Shown here: in pieces, positions 15,733 through 24,948 of the stretch | How positions within the stretch are numbered: the stretch's first letter is position 1 | Layout: each line of letters starts with the position of its first letter | Assembly (NCBI GenBank): GCA_023665275.1 | Contig: JAMPEF010000015.1 | Coordinates: 1-32,443, forward strand | Reading direction: 5' to 3' | Origin: Alistipes senegalensis | Lineage (GTDB): Bacteria > Bacillota > Clostridia > Oscillospirales > Ruminococcaceae | Length of the DNA stretch: 32,443 nt | The notes under the pieces: model-generated | Seen by the model: only the letters and a program-made list of their open reading frames with translations | What the model was told of the DNA's origin: nothing | Database searches by the model: none | Made by a program: the position numbers and the translations under genes

Positions 15733-18384
15733 TTAATAATTATTTTCGTTTATTACAAATACAAGACGTTTTTCTTCAACATCAGCGGATATTTTTCTGA
15801 TTTCGTTCATACGCTCCAGTAAATCGCATATTTCATTTTTATGAAGTTCAACTATTTCACTGACGTTTCCGCTCCTGAAATCATTCATTCTGTTTTCAAG
15901 TTTTACTGAATTATCTTCCGCCATTGTTATACCGTCGGAAAGTGTATTGACGCCGTCTTTAAGAAGATATACGCCGTCATAGAGAGACTTTATGCCGTCA
16001 AGAAATTCATCTGTATTTTCGTTTAAAAATTCAAGGGAATTATAAAGAGTTTCCGAACCGTCTGAAAGCTGTGCGCCGCCGTCTCTGAGTTCGCCGAGAC
16101 CACCGGAAAGAGTCTCCGCACCGTCTGAAAGTTTATTCAAACTGTCATAAATAACACCGCTGCCCGAAGAAAGTTCTTTCATGCCGTCCGTAAGTGAAAC
16201 ACTGCCGTCTTTAAGTTGTGAAAGACCGTCATCAAGAATAACAGTTCCGTCAGAAGACGCCGAAATACCGTTTTTAAGTTCGATACTTCCGCCGGAAAGT
16301 TGTTCCATGCCGTCCGCAAGTAAAGTACTTCCTGTTTTTAACTGTGCCATACCGTCGTTTAAATCAACCGTTGCGGCGGCAATCTGAGATATATTTTCAT
16401 AAAGAGTATCCATTGCAGATGTAAGCAGTATTCCACCGTCGTTCAGGACAGAAATTCCCTCGTTCAGTTCACCTGCTCCGGAATAAAGCTGTTTAGTACC
16501 GTCAACAAGACTTCCGGAGGCTATATAGAGATTTTCCGTGCCTGATGTGAGCATTTTGCCAGATTCGTCCACCTGACTGATACCCTCGTACAGAGTTTCA
16601 GCACCTGCATTTATTTTCAGAAGACTTTTCGAAAGTGTATTCATGCCCGACGTGAAAAGTTCTGAATTTTCCTGTAAAGCCGTTACACCGTCTTTGAGTG
16701 CGCCGCCGTTTTTCATGGATTCACATATTTTTTTCTTGTCTTCAATGGAGATTTTCAGAGTTTCAATTGCTACAGCGAGTTCTTCCGACGGCGTGGAACT
16801 ATATATATTCTGCAAAGATAAAAGAACACTTTCGTCCGCTGTAACAGCCTCTTCAAGAGATAAAACCGCTGTATCAATACCGCCTGAAATATCACCTGTT
16901 GCTGCACTTATCAAGCCGGAACTTTCACAGAGATATTCCGCACCTGTACTTACTTCTGATATGCCTTCTGCAAGAGTTTCAGCACCGGAATTTATTTCCG
17001 AAATACCCGACGACAACGCCTTTATAGAAGTATTGACTGTTCCGATGCTGTCGCTGATGCCCTCCGCACCCGAAACCAATTCTTCACAACCGTTTTTCAG
17101 TTCAAAACTGCCAACCGTTACCGCATATAAACCTGCGGAAAAACTTTCAGCATTTACAGATAATTCTTCCGTTCCGTCTCTGAGCTGTGCAATTACGCCT
17201 GAAAGCTGTGCCGAACCGTCGCCAGCCTGTGAAATTCCGTTCCTGATTTCTTCCGACACCTCTTTTGCCGAAACAATGCCGTCTGTCAGTGTTAAAGAAC
17301 CCTCCGCAAGCTGTGAAAGTCCGTTTTTCAATTCTGAAGAGCCGTCAGCCACCTGTAAAATTCCGTCCTTGAGAGTTTCTGAACCATTTTCAGCTGATTC
17401 AATGCCTGCTTTAAGAGTTCCCATGCCGTCGGCAAGCTGCTGACTGCCGTCAACAAGAGAATGTGAACCGTCCTCAGCGGAATTTATCCCCTCGGCAACT
17501 GTCTTTATTCCGTCGTAAAGAGTTCCTGCACCGTCAGCTATCTGTGAAACACCATCATTAAGTTCAACAGCACCGTTTAAAAGAGTTTGCGTGCCGTCTC
17601 CGATTGTATTTACTCCGTCCGTCAGTCCGGAAGTTCCGTTGCCAACCTGATTCATTATGTATGACAATTGTGCCATATCGCCGGAAAGTTCTGTAGCCTG
17701 CGTATTAAGTGCTTTTATTTTTTCCTGAATTTCCTTGTATGAATCAAAATTTTCAGAGTCAGTTTCATTAAATATATCATTTGAAATTGTTACAATTATA
17801 TCATCAATTGAAAAATTTTCAACATCTGCTTCAATTATGAATTTTTCAGGAATATTCAAAGATAAAGTTTCTTTTTCGTCCAGTGCAAGACTTTCCGCCA
17901 GACCGGAAAAAGTCGTACCGCTTACAACTGTAACGCCATTGTCGTCAGATAATATATTACCGTTTGTCTTCACGTTACTGAAAATATCATTGTCAAGGTT
18001 CAGCACACTTGACACCATAAACGGCACGGAAATTTTAGTATTCCTGTTGTTTATTTTTGCCCTTACCCTTTTTTTGCTGATATATTCAAATTCAATCAGA
18101 ATATGACCGTTTTTTCCTTTTATTTCGCTGTAATCGTAATTTCTGCCGTCAAGCGTATAATTAATGTGCATTGAAACAGGACTTTCATTATCAGAATAAT
18201 TTAAATTATAATTTTTTCCCGACAAAGTAACCATTTCCGGTTTTTCATTCAGTGAAATAGTTTCTATTCTTGTGACCGCTGTAAATGGTTCGTCGCTTTC
18301 AATTGCAGAATAGCCATAAATGCCCGATAAAAATGCAAGAACAATAAGAAATATAATTGATTTTTTATAATTTTCAGAACACAA
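15733..18384 (-). CDS. Giant Leu-x-x-Gly heptad-repeat extracellular protein
   Basis: 883 residues from TTG 18384 (AGGAAAGGG site; no better ATG nearby). A hydrophobic segment at about residues 9-27 is a signal peptide or membrane anchor. Residues about 60-235 form a globular part with an NYTLDGRNY..EIKGKNG..IEF pattern known from Firmicutes proteins with X-X-X-Leu-X-X-Gly heptads. From about 245 to 820 there are dozens of seven-residue units such as LxDGxxx, broken near 505-560 by a Glu/Lys-rich insert. Such repeats probably make a long rod outside the membrane. The gene starts 2 bases after the permease stop, and the permease has shorter repeats of the same type, so the two likely form one exporter or signalling complex. 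No enzyme motif is visible. Confidence 0.75.
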   Translation of the reverse strand: MCSENYKKSIIFLIVLAFLSGIYGYSAIESDEPFTAVTRIETISLNEKPEMVTLSGKNYNLNYSDNESPVSMHINYTLDGRNYDYSEIKGKNGHILIEFEYISKKRVRAKINNRNTKISVPFMVSSVLNLDNDIFSNVKTNGNILSDDNGVTVVSGTTFSGLAESLALDEKETLSLNIPEKFIIEADVENFSIDDIIVTISNDIFNETDSENFDSYKEIQEKIKALNTQATELSGDMAQLSYIMNQVGNGTSGLTDGVNTIGDGTQTLLNGAVELNDGVSQIADGAGTLYDGIKTVAEGINSAEDGSHSLVDGSQQLADGMGTLKAGIESAENGSETLKDGILQVADGSSELKNGLSQLAEGSLTLTDGIVSAKEVSEEIRNGISQAGDGSAQLSGVIAQLRDGTEELSVNAESFSAGLYAVTVGSFELKNGCEELVSGAEGISDSIGTVNTSIKALSSGISEINSGAETLAEGISEVSTGAEYLCESSGLISAATGDISGGIDTAVLSLEEAVTADESVLLSLQNIYSSTPSEELAVAIETLKISIEDKKKICESMKNGGALKDGVTALQENSELFTSGMNTLSKSLLKINAGAETLYEGISQVDESGKMLTSGTENLYIASGSLVDGTKQLYSGAGELNEGISVLNDGGILLTSAMDTLYENISQIAAATVDLNDGMAQLKTGSTLLADGMEQLSGGSIELKNGISASSDGTVILDDGLSQLKDGSVSLTDGMKELSSGSGVIYDSLNKLSDGAETLSGGLGELRDGGAQLSDGSETLYNSLEFLNENTDEFLDGIKSLYDGVYLLKDGVNTLSDGITMAEDNSVKLENRMNDFRSGNVSEIVELHKNEICDLLERMNEIRKISADVEEKRLVFVINENNY
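15930..17650 (-). repeat. Degenerate 21-bp coding repeats (heptad array)
   Basis: DNA encoding the Leu-x-x-Gly heptads. On the given strand it appears as recurring ccgtc, aagttc and agctg words at 21-base multiples. The repeats are well diverged, and the array is interrupted around 16700-16870 by sequence coding for a non-repeat segment. It is a protein-level repeat, not a mobile or CRISPR repeat. Confidence 0.75.
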
Positions 18385-18386
18385 AA

Positions 18387-21146
18387 TTAATCCCTTTCCT
18401 TAAGAACTTCTGCCGGTGTGATTTTATTTATCTTAATCATTAAAATTTTATTTATGATAAGATATACAATCAGCACAGCAACATATATAATCACATAAAA
18501 ATAAAACGGATATTCAAGTTTCATACAACTTGCTATATTGGTTATAAGCATTGGATAAATCATATCAACGAGTTTTTTTCCTAAAGGTATACAGATTAAT
18601 GTACCTACAGCCACAACGATAAAATTACTGTCAAGATAAAGTTTTCTGATTTCACTGTTTCTGAAACCGAAAATCTTTATAAGAGATATACCAAACTTTG
18701 ATTTATCTATCATAACATTCATCATCAGATACATTACAACACAAAAGACGATTACTGAAGCACTTATCATCATGACAATCATAGACATCATATTATCTAT
18801 AAAGACACCGGCGGCAGACTTTATATTTTCTTTTGTCGTTACTGAGTAAAGTCTTCCCGTATCGATATCAAGTTCCTTGTCTGAATAAACTGTATTGAAA
18901 TAATCATCGTCACGTTCAAAAAGTTCACGCATACTGTCAATATCCATAAATATTGTAAATCCCGGTGAATACTGTACACGACCATTAACAGTGAAAACAT
19001 ATGATGTATCTGTGGTTGAATCCTTTAGAATAAGTGTTTCACCGTCTTTAAGATTGTATCTTTCATAGATAGAATTATTTATAGCCGCCTTGTTTTTTCC
19101 TTCCGGAAGTACCGCATTGAAATATTTACTTTCCTTTTCAAGACCTATTATGGTGACATCAAGCATAGTGCCTGCATTGTCAATCTGCAAAGTTTCAAGA
19201 TATGCACCTTCTCCACCCTCCGGAACTTCTTCGTTGGGATATTTATAAAGATACTGATAACTGTAATTTGTATCTGCAACGTTATTTACTTTTACAGCGT
19301 CACACATAACAAAGATATCAAGACCCAGCTCAACGAGAATTACAGATATTAATATACCACATACAACTGTAAGCACTGAACGTAGTTCCCTGACAACCTG
19401 TCTTATGCGGAAACAGTGTATAAAATTATCGGAAGAAATTTTAAACTGTTTGAAATCGCCTGCTTTCTGTTCGTTCTTCATAAGTGAAAGTGCAGTCTTT
19501 GAAAGTTTTCCGTTAATGACGATTATATTTACAATAATGCATATAACCGGTGGAAGAAGAACGCCATAAATAATAAGATACAACGGGTGTACAACTGACA
19601 TTTCCGGTACGGAAAAATAATTGTATGTATCGCCCATCATGTTTCTTGCACCGAACTCCGAAAAGCCCGCCACTGTGCCGATTATTCCGCCTATGAGAGT
19701 AATTATAACCGGAAGTGCGATATAATGCGTCATAAGATTTTTTTTCCTGACACCAAGTGCATACATTGCACCGATTATACCGGATTCCTGTTCAATTTGA
19801 TTCATTACAAATACAGATATTACATATGTAAACAGAATAAGCATAATTATACCTGCCAGAAGTCCGCCAGCTTTGTTTATTGAAACGTCTTCAGCCGCCG
19901 CACCTATACGAACATTGTCATCAGCCTTTACAAAAGAGGTCAGATTATAAAGGTCAAGCTGGAACACCTCGTCAAGAATTTCATTTATACCGTCGTTAAG
20001 TTCTTCTGTACCTGAAACAAGGTCATCTGCACCGGTTGCACATTTGTTCACGCCGTCGGTATAATCGTTTATGCCATCTGAGAACTCAATAAGTGAATCC
20101 AAGGAGCTTTTTATTTCCTCAAGTTGTTCTATAGTTTCTGCCGTATCGTCTATGCCGTTTATTTGTCCGGAATTTATATCATTTATCAATTCATCTATTT
20201 TCTGAGTGTAATTTTCCCTTGTCAGTCCAAGAAAGACCCCCTGTTCATTGAGTGACTGTTCCATAAATTCAAGATAGGAGTTGAAAAGTTCGTCTGTTGC
20301 GTCAAGGAGTTCATTGCTGTTGCTGTCGAGTTCGTCTATACCGTCCTGAAATTCACCCACTCCGTCAGAAAATTCATTCATTGAGTCTTCAATGTCGTAT
20401 CTGTCTTTAAGTATATTGTCAATTGATTCTTTAAAATACTGGTTTTCAACTTTTTTATAATCAAAGTCAAGACCCTCTATTTCTTTTCTTAAATCTTCCG
20501 GAGAAGTATTTTTACCAAGCCGGAAAGCATATACATACTCTTCTGCCTGAACGTCGGCATTTTTTGAAGATACAAGACTTTGATAAATTTCATCTGTAAC
20601 AAAAATCAATCCGAAATTATTACTTTCAACAACAGCGTCCGAATATGATTTTATAGGCATTTCATAGTCTGGTACTGTACCTATGCCAGTAATCGTGAAC
20701 GTTACACCGGCGACTGTTATTTTGTCGCCTATTTTAAGATTATTTACTTCAGCATAACGCTTTTCAATAACTGCCTCATCAGAAGTTTCAGCAAGTCTGC
20801 CGTCGTCAAGTTGTATAAGATTGATTTCTGAACGGTTTTTCATCATACGGAGAACAGAACCGTCTTCCGCCTTTATATCTGAATAGAAAACTTCTTCTAT
20901 AAGCGTTCCGTCGGAAGAAATTTTTTCAATTTCGCTGTCTTCAAGAGGCATGAACACGGTGAAGTTTCCGTCTTCAACATGATTTATGCTTTTATTGTCT
21001 TCTGTTCTGACAATAAAAGTATCTGCTGCTCCCACCATGCTTACAACTATAAAAATTCCCATTGCTATAAGAAATATAAGGGCAATATAACGACCGATAT
21101 TTGATAAAAAATCTCTGGGAATCCTTTTTCCGAGAAGTCTGTTCAT
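18387..21146 (-). CDS. ABC transporter permease, FtsX/MacB-like, with heptad repeats
   Basis: A 919-residue membrane protein whose ATG shares one base with the stop of the ATPase gene. Membrane segments lie at about residues 15-40, 425-445, 470-495, 515-545, 585-610, 785-815, 835-855 and 875-905, matching FtsX-type permeases with two large extracellular domains. The first domain contains Leu/Asp-Gly heptads at about 250-275 and 350-395 (FSDGINDYTDGVNKCATGAD), similar to those of the downstream 883-residue protein. FtsX/MacB-type transporters move lipophilic or peptide cargo by mechanotransmission. Within this operon, export of the peptide product or self-resistance is the best guess. Confidence 0.8.
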   Translation of the reverse strand: MNRLLGKRIPRDFLSNIGRYIALIFLIAMGIFIVVSMVGAADTFIVRTEDNKSINHVEDGNFTVFMPLEDSEIEKISSDGTLIEEVFYSDIKAEDGSVLRMMKNRSEINLIQLDDGRLAETSDEAVIEKRYAEVNNLKIGDKITVAGVTFTITGIGTVPDYEMPIKSYSDAVVESNNFGLIFVTDEIYQSLVSSKNADVQAEEYVYAFRLGKNTSPEDLRKEIEGLDFDYKKVENQYFKESIDNILKDRYDIEDSMNEFSDGVGEFQDGIDELDSNSNELLDATDELFNSYLEFMEQSLNEQGVFLGLTRENYTQKIDELINDINSGQINGIDDTAETIEQLEEIKSSLDSLIEFSDGINDYTDGVNKCATGADDLVSGTEELNDGINEILDEVFQLDLYNLTSFVKADDNVRIGAAAEDVSINKAGGLLAGIIMLILFTYVISVFVMNQIEQESGIIGAMYALGVRKKNLMTHYIALPVIITLIGGIIGTVAGFSEFGARNMMGDTYNYFSVPEMSVVHPLYLIIYGVLLPPVICIIVNIIVINGKLSKTALSLMKNEQKAGDFKQFKISSDNFIHCFRIRQVVRELRSVLTVVCGILISVILVELGLDIFVMCDAVKVNNVADTNYSYQYLYKYPNEEVPEGGEGAYLETLQIDNAGTMLDVTIIGLEKESKYFNAVLPEGKNKAAINNSIYERYNLKDGETLILKDSTTDTSYVFTVNGRVQYSPGFTIFMDIDSMRELFERDDDYFNTVYSDKELDIDTGRLYSVTTKENIKSAAGVFIDNMMSMIVMMISASVIVFCVVMYLMMNVMIDKSKFGISLIKIFGFRNSEIRKLYLDSNFIVVAVGTLICIPLGKKLVDMIYPMLITNIASCMKLEYPFYFYVIIYVAVLIVYLIINKILMIKINKITPAEVLKERD

Positions 21147-21847
21147 TATAAGTCCTCCAGTTCAGCCGCTGGTACTATGACTTCATTTTCATAGTCTTTG
21201 ACAATCAGACCGTCTTTCACAATAATTACTTTATGCACCATATTTTTTATCGAATTGTTATGCGTAACTATAAGCATTGTTGTGCCGTAAGTACGGTTTA
21301 CTTTTTCAAGAAGTATAAGTATATCTTTTGAAGTCTTTGAATCAAGTGCACCAGTCGGCTCGTCGCAAAGCAGAAGTTTAGGATTTTTAATCAGTGCTCT
21401 TGCGATTGCACATCTCTGTTGCTGTCCGCCGGAAAGCTGTGACGGAAATTTATTCTGATGTTCCGTAAGTCCTAAAGTTTCAAGCAGTTCTTCCATATTC
21501 ATGGGAGATTTTGCGAGATACTGGCACACCTGTATGTTTTCACGCACTGTCAGGTTAGGAACGAGGTTATAAAACTGAAATATAAAGCCGAGATAATCTC
21601 TTCTGTAGTCCGCAAGCTGTGCAGGCTTCAGACCGAAAATTTCCTTACCATCAACCACTACAGAACCCGAATCCATTGTATCAAGTCCGCCTATGCAGTT
21701 GAGAAGAGTTGATTTTCCTGAACCGCTTGTTCCCTGAATAACACACATCTGTCCTCTTGATACATCAGTGCTTACACCTTTGAGTACCTGAATATAACTT
21801 GTATCTTTTCCGTAACTTTTCTTTAAATTCCTTACTTCCAAATACAT
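21146..21847 (-). CDS. ABC transporter ATP-binding protein, MacB/LolD type
   Basis: A 233-residue ATPase with Walker A GTSGSGKST (about residues 39-47), the Q-loop FQFYNL, signature LSGGQQQR, Walker B LLLCDEPTGAL and the switch His in IVTHN. The PTGALDS sequence and size are those of the LolD/MacB/SalX group that pairs with FtsX-type permeases. It follows the carrier protein gene by 7 bases and overlaps the permease by 1 base, so the transporter is translationally coupled to the biosynthetic genes. It energises the permease at the inner face of the membrane. Confidence 0.9.
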   Translation of the reverse strand: MYLEVRNLKKSYGKDTSYIQVLKGVSTDVSRGQMCVIQGTSGSGKSTLLNCIGGLDTMDSGSVVVDGKEIFGLKPAQLADYRRDYLGFIFQFYNLVPNLTVRENIQVCQYLAKSPMNMEELLETLGLTEHQNKFPSQLSGGQQQRCAIARALIKNPKLLLCDEPTGALDSKTSKDILILLEKVNRTYGTTMLIVTHNNSIKNMVHKVIIVKDGLIVKDYENEVIVPAAELEDL

Positions 21848-21854
21848 TAAAAAA

Positions 21855-22118
21855 TTACCCCTTTTTGCTTATCCTGCTGAATACAGTTTCGGCAAGCGAC
21901 TGTATAGACATGGGTTCACCAAGTAACATTTCATTACTTAAATCGACGTTGTATGTATCCTGACAGGTAACAAAAATCTGCACAATAGTCATACTTCCTA
22001 TGCCCATATCTTCGGCGAAAAGGTCTGTATCGGATATTTCCGAAACAGTTTCTTCTTCCATAAGTTCGGATAATACACCACGAATAGTATCTTTAATCTG
22101 TTCAACTGTTATTTCCAT
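21855..22118 (-). CDS. Free acyl carrier protein (with the AMP ligase)
   Basis: An 87-residue carrier protein from ATG 22118, 3 bases after the ligase stop and with a TAAGGAGG ribosome site. The phosphopantetheine attachment Ser lies in AEDMGIGSMTIVQIF at about residue 42, followed by the helix III region TYNVDLSNEMLLGEPMSI. The usual D-S dipeptide reads G-S here. Because it adjoins an AMP-dependent acyl ligase, it is the likely acceptor of that ligase's acyl adenylate. The Sfp-type transferase at 28137-28697 should activate it. Confidence 0.8.
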   Translation of the reverse strand: MEITVEQIKDTIRGVLSELMEEETVSEISDTDLFAEDMGIGSMTIVQIFVTCQDTYNVDLSNEMLLGEPMSIQSLAETVFSRISKKG

Positions 22119-22121
22119 AAC

Positions 22122-23633
22122 TTACCTCCTTAATGATAATTCTTCTATATCTGAATTATTTTCCCTGATATATGCCGCCATATAATAACGTGAGACTTCA
22201 CCTTTTGAAGTCATCGGCAGTGGCTGTGATGATACATAAGCTTTCATGATTCTTTTCGGCTGTGGCAGACTGTAATTTATCTGCTTTATTTTTTCTGTAA
22301 CTGTTTCATTTATTCCGTTGCGTGAAAAAATAACAAGTGCCGGCGATTCATTGAGTTCAAATATACAGAACTGTTCCGCACATTCGTCAAGAAAACGGAA
22401 ATGACTTTCAAGCTCATCAATGTAGATGTTTTCGCCGTCCTCACGGATTATGACGCTCTTACAGCGACCTTTGAAATAATAACGTCCGTCCTTTACTGTG
22501 AAGATGTCACCTGTGTGATAATATGAATTTACATCACGTGGGATTTCCACACCGTTGACAAGCGTTGAATTATACAGCGTCGAACCATTTACAGTAAGTT
22601 CACCGGAATCTGTAATTTCTGTAGTATGTTTATTCACAAGAACACCAACATAGTCAACTGAATCGTCCTCTGCAATGTCGCCGACAGTAACGAAAGAAGT
22701 TTCAGTCATTCCCCAGCCGTTCCAGAAATCAATACCGGACTGTAAGGCTTTCTGTGCAAGTGATTCGTCAAGTCTTGCACCTGCACTTACGGCAAGACCG
22801 ATTTTATCGCCTAAAAGTTTATGCATTGCCTCAGAGTCGCATTTTCCGAATCTCGCCTGTGCCATTCTGAAAAGACCTTTCCATATGGCAGGAACGGTGC
22901 AGAGTCCCCATACGCCGTATTTGCGACACGTATCGGCAACTGAAAATATACCATCCATTTCGGGCATCATCATAGGATAACCCCACGACCACATAAGAAT
23001 TGTCAGACCGAATCCGAGACAGTGCCTCTGCGGCAGTGACTGCAAAACCGGATAATCTGCTTTTTCGTCACCTGCTCCGGTAGCGGCAATGATTTTATTT
23101 TCATTGTACACTTTCCGGATATTTACACTCTGTTCCATGACGGCATCTGCATAGAATACATATATTTTCGCCTGACCTGTCGTTCCCGACGTACAGAATG
23201 CTATTCTGTGTTCCCATGAAACGTTGTCTGGTGTACCCGATTCAGACAAATCAATTTCAGATGTTTCACAGCATATTACTGATTCAAGATTTTCATGCTT
23301 ATCTGATACAATGCCGTTCATTGCGGACTGTTCCGCAAATGACGCAAGTGCCATATCGTCGATAGCCGAATCAAGCAGAAGTACCGGATAGCCGATTTTA
23401 AGAAGTCCGAAGAAAACAGGATACCAAAGCGGACTGTTACGGCATTTAAGACCTATCCAGCTACCTTTAGGAACATTCATGAATTTCTTTTCAAGGATTT
23501 TCGCTGTTGTATCGGTCATTCTGTAGAAACCGTCGGAATCAAAGGATTTTTTTTCACCATTCTCAAACCATGTAAGCATAGGTCTGTTATTGAAAAGTCG
23601 TGAAACTTCTATATATACATTTTCAAAAGTCAT
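22122..23633 (-). CDS. AMP-dependent acyl ligase
   Basis: A 503-residue member of the ANL (acyl-CoA synthetase/NRPS adenylation) superfamily. ATG 23633 follows AGGAAAGG. The ATP loop is CTSGTTGQAK (about residues 148-157), the central aromatic/acidic motif is GWGMTETS, the hinge region YYHTGDIFTVKDGRYYFKGR, and the C-terminal catalytic Lys is in PMTSKGEVSRYY. It forms an acyl adenylate and passes the acyl group to a thiol. The carrier protein gene 3 bases downstream makes carrier loading more likely than CoA. The substrate cannot be read, although short or aryl acids are common for carrier-coupled ligases of this size. Confidence 0.8.
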   Translation of the reverse strand: MTFENVYIEVSRLFNNRPMLTWFENGEKKSFDSDGFYRMTDTTAKILEKKFMNVPKGSWIGLKCRNSPLWYPVFFGLLKIGYPVLLLDSAIDDMALASFAEQSAMNGIVSDKHENLESVICCETSEIDLSESGTPDNVSWEHRIAFCTSGTTGQAKIYVFYADAVMEQSVNIRKVYNENKIIAATGAGDEKADYPVLQSLPQRHCLGFGLTILMWSWGYPMMMPEMDGIFSVADTCRKYGVWGLCTVPAIWKGLFRMAQARFGKCDSEAMHKLLGDKIGLAVSAGARLDESLAQKALQSGIDFWNGWGMTETSFVTVGDIAEDDSVDYVGVLVNKHTTEITDSGELTVNGSTLYNSTLVNGVEIPRDVNSYYHTGDIFTVKDGRYYFKGRCKSVIIREDGENIYIDELESHFRFLDECAEQFCIFELNESPALVIFSRNGINETVTEKIKQINYSLPQPKRIMKAYVSSQPLPMTSKGEVSRYYMAAYIRENNSDIEELSLRR

Positions 23634-23649
23634 ATTTTTTTTCCTTTCC

Positions 23650-24684
23650 TCAGAATGTAGCAGACATTATGCCTTCACTTATACCTACTCCCACGCTGAT
23701 ACAGAAAGTCTTTGAACCTTCATGCACCATGCCTCTTTCAATTGCCTCGTATGCCGCAATAGGAACATTTCCAGAACCTACATTACCGTATTTATCAACA
23801 ACAGATACCACTTTTTCAATGAAATCAGCGGATTTCAGTCCATACTGTTCAGCGAAAACACCCGCCATACTGTTTATAAGCCATTTTGCCACCTGTGTAG
23901 GAATTATGCAGTCTGCATCAGCGAAAGTCATGCCAAATATATCTTTTATCTTCGGAAAAATTGACTGATATATTTCTTTCTGCTTGTCAACAATGCCCTT
24001 TGTCGTTCCGGGAACGTACATTTTAGAGGGGTCACGTGGGTACATTACACCGCCGCCCCATACAACGTTATGATTCCATGAATCTGAATAAGTACGAAAA
24101 TATGTCTTGTCAACGCCTCTGTCCTGTTCGTCAGAGGCTCTCAGCAGAAAAGCACCACCACCATCGCCGAGGGAAAGTGTAACCGGTGCAAGAGTCATAA
24201 GTTCTTCCTTGCTTTCATAGTCGTACTTGACCCACTGTGAAAAAACTTCTCCGGCAACTACAAGAACAGTTTCAGCCTTGCCGGTTCTTATAAGACTGTC
24301 TGCAACATCAACGCCGCTGAGAAATGCATTGCAGGCATTTTTTATGTCGAAAACAAAAGCATTTCGGACGTCCATTTTATCGGCTACGACGTTTGCGGTA
24401 GCAGGTTCTGCAAAATCCTGTGTGACGGAACAGAAAAGAAGTGCATCTATTTCAGACGGCAGAACACCGGCTTTTTTAAGTGCGTCCATACCGGCTTTTG
24501 CGGCAATATCTGAACAGTATTCGCCTTTTGCAGCATAATGTCTTGTTTCGCAGCCCGTAAGCATACGGCAGAGACCGGACTTTACACCGAACTTTGAAAA
24601 ATGTGCCATTTCCTCAACTTCGGCGGAAGTTACAATTCTTTCCGGCATATATCTGCCGACACTTAAAATCTTTGCTTTTTTCAT
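23650..24684 (-). CDS. KAS III (FabH)-like enzyme lacking catalytic His
   Basis: A 344-residue thiolase-fold protein 3 bases after the small carrier gene, starting at ATG 24684 with an AGAAAGGA site. The active-site Cys118 lies in DIKNACNAFLSG. The Asn of the triad is N301 in YGNVGSGN. The position that holds the decarboxylating His in FabH (the HQAN motif) reads IPTQVA, so Thr263 replaces it. The glycine-rich SLGDGGGAFLL and VGVGISEG motifs are kept. KAS III proteins without the His usually perform acyl transfer to O, N or S, or unusual condensation, instead of malonyl-driven extension. Here it probably handles the starter unit between the two free carrier proteins. Confidence 0.8.
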   Translation of the reverse strand: MKKAKILSVGRYMPERIVTSAEVEEMAHFSKFGVKSGLCRMLTGCETRHYAAKGEYCSDIAAKAGMDALKKAGVLPSEIDALLFCSVTQDFAEPATANVVADKMDVRNAFVFDIKNACNAFLSGVDVADSLIRTGKAETVLVVAGEVFSQWVKYDYESKEELMTLAPVTLSLGDGGGAFLLRASDEQDRGVDKTYFRTYSDSWNHNVVWGGGVMYPRDPSKMYVPGTTKGIVDKQKEIYQSIFPKIKDIFGMTFADADCIIPTQVAKWLINSMAGVFAEQYGLKSADFIEKVVSVVDKYGNVGSGNVPIAAYEAIERGMVHEGSKTFCISVGVGISEGIMSATF

Positions 24685-24687
24685 ATT

Positions 24688-24930
24688 TTATCCTTTCTGT
24701 GAGAGTTCTTCAATGACCTGTGCTATGCCGTTTACTGTTTCAAAACGTTCAATAGCGAATGTTTCAAGCGATACTTCTATATCGAAAGCCTCTTCAAACT
24801 CCGATATAAGATTTACCACATCAAATGAATCAATGAAACCACCTGAAATAAGTTCCATATCATCAGCGATTTCAACACCGGCGAGGTCTTCAACGTAATC
24901 TGTAAGAATTTCTTTGATTTTTTCTTTCAT
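24688..24930 (-). CDS. Free carrier protein (starter unit)
   Basis: An 80-residue acidic carrier protein with the phosphopantetheine Ser at about residue 35 in GGFIDSFDVVNLI, a canonical D-S site. The size and the acidic helix II (VVNLISEFEEAFDIEV) are normal, and it resembles DltC-type carriers. AAAGGAAG precedes ATG 24930. It lies between the PP-loop enzyme and the KAS III-like gene, and close to an amino acid:carrier-protein ligase, which makes it the probable acceptor for the aminoacyl starter. Confidence 0.85.
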   Translation of the reverse strand: MKEKIKEILTDYVEDLAGVEIADDMELISGGFIDSFDVVNLISEFEEAFDIEVSLETFAIERFETVNGIAQVIEELSQKG

Positions 24931-24948
24931 AAAAATAACTTCCTTTCA

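Noticed and set aside
16643-17443. Long + strand ORF (266 codons, Ser/Pro-rich)
   Set aside because: It is the antisense shadow of the heptad-repeat gene; repeated codons keep the opposite frame open, and it has no ribosome site.
15930-17650. Regular DNA repeats that might suggest a CRISPR array
   Set aside because: The period is 21 bases, the copies are diverged and the region is fully coding in one frame; there are no unique spacers and no cas genes.
23600-24538. Several + strand ORFs opposite the KAS III gene
   Set aside because: All overlap the KAS III-like frame, which has clear active-site motifs; these are shadows.
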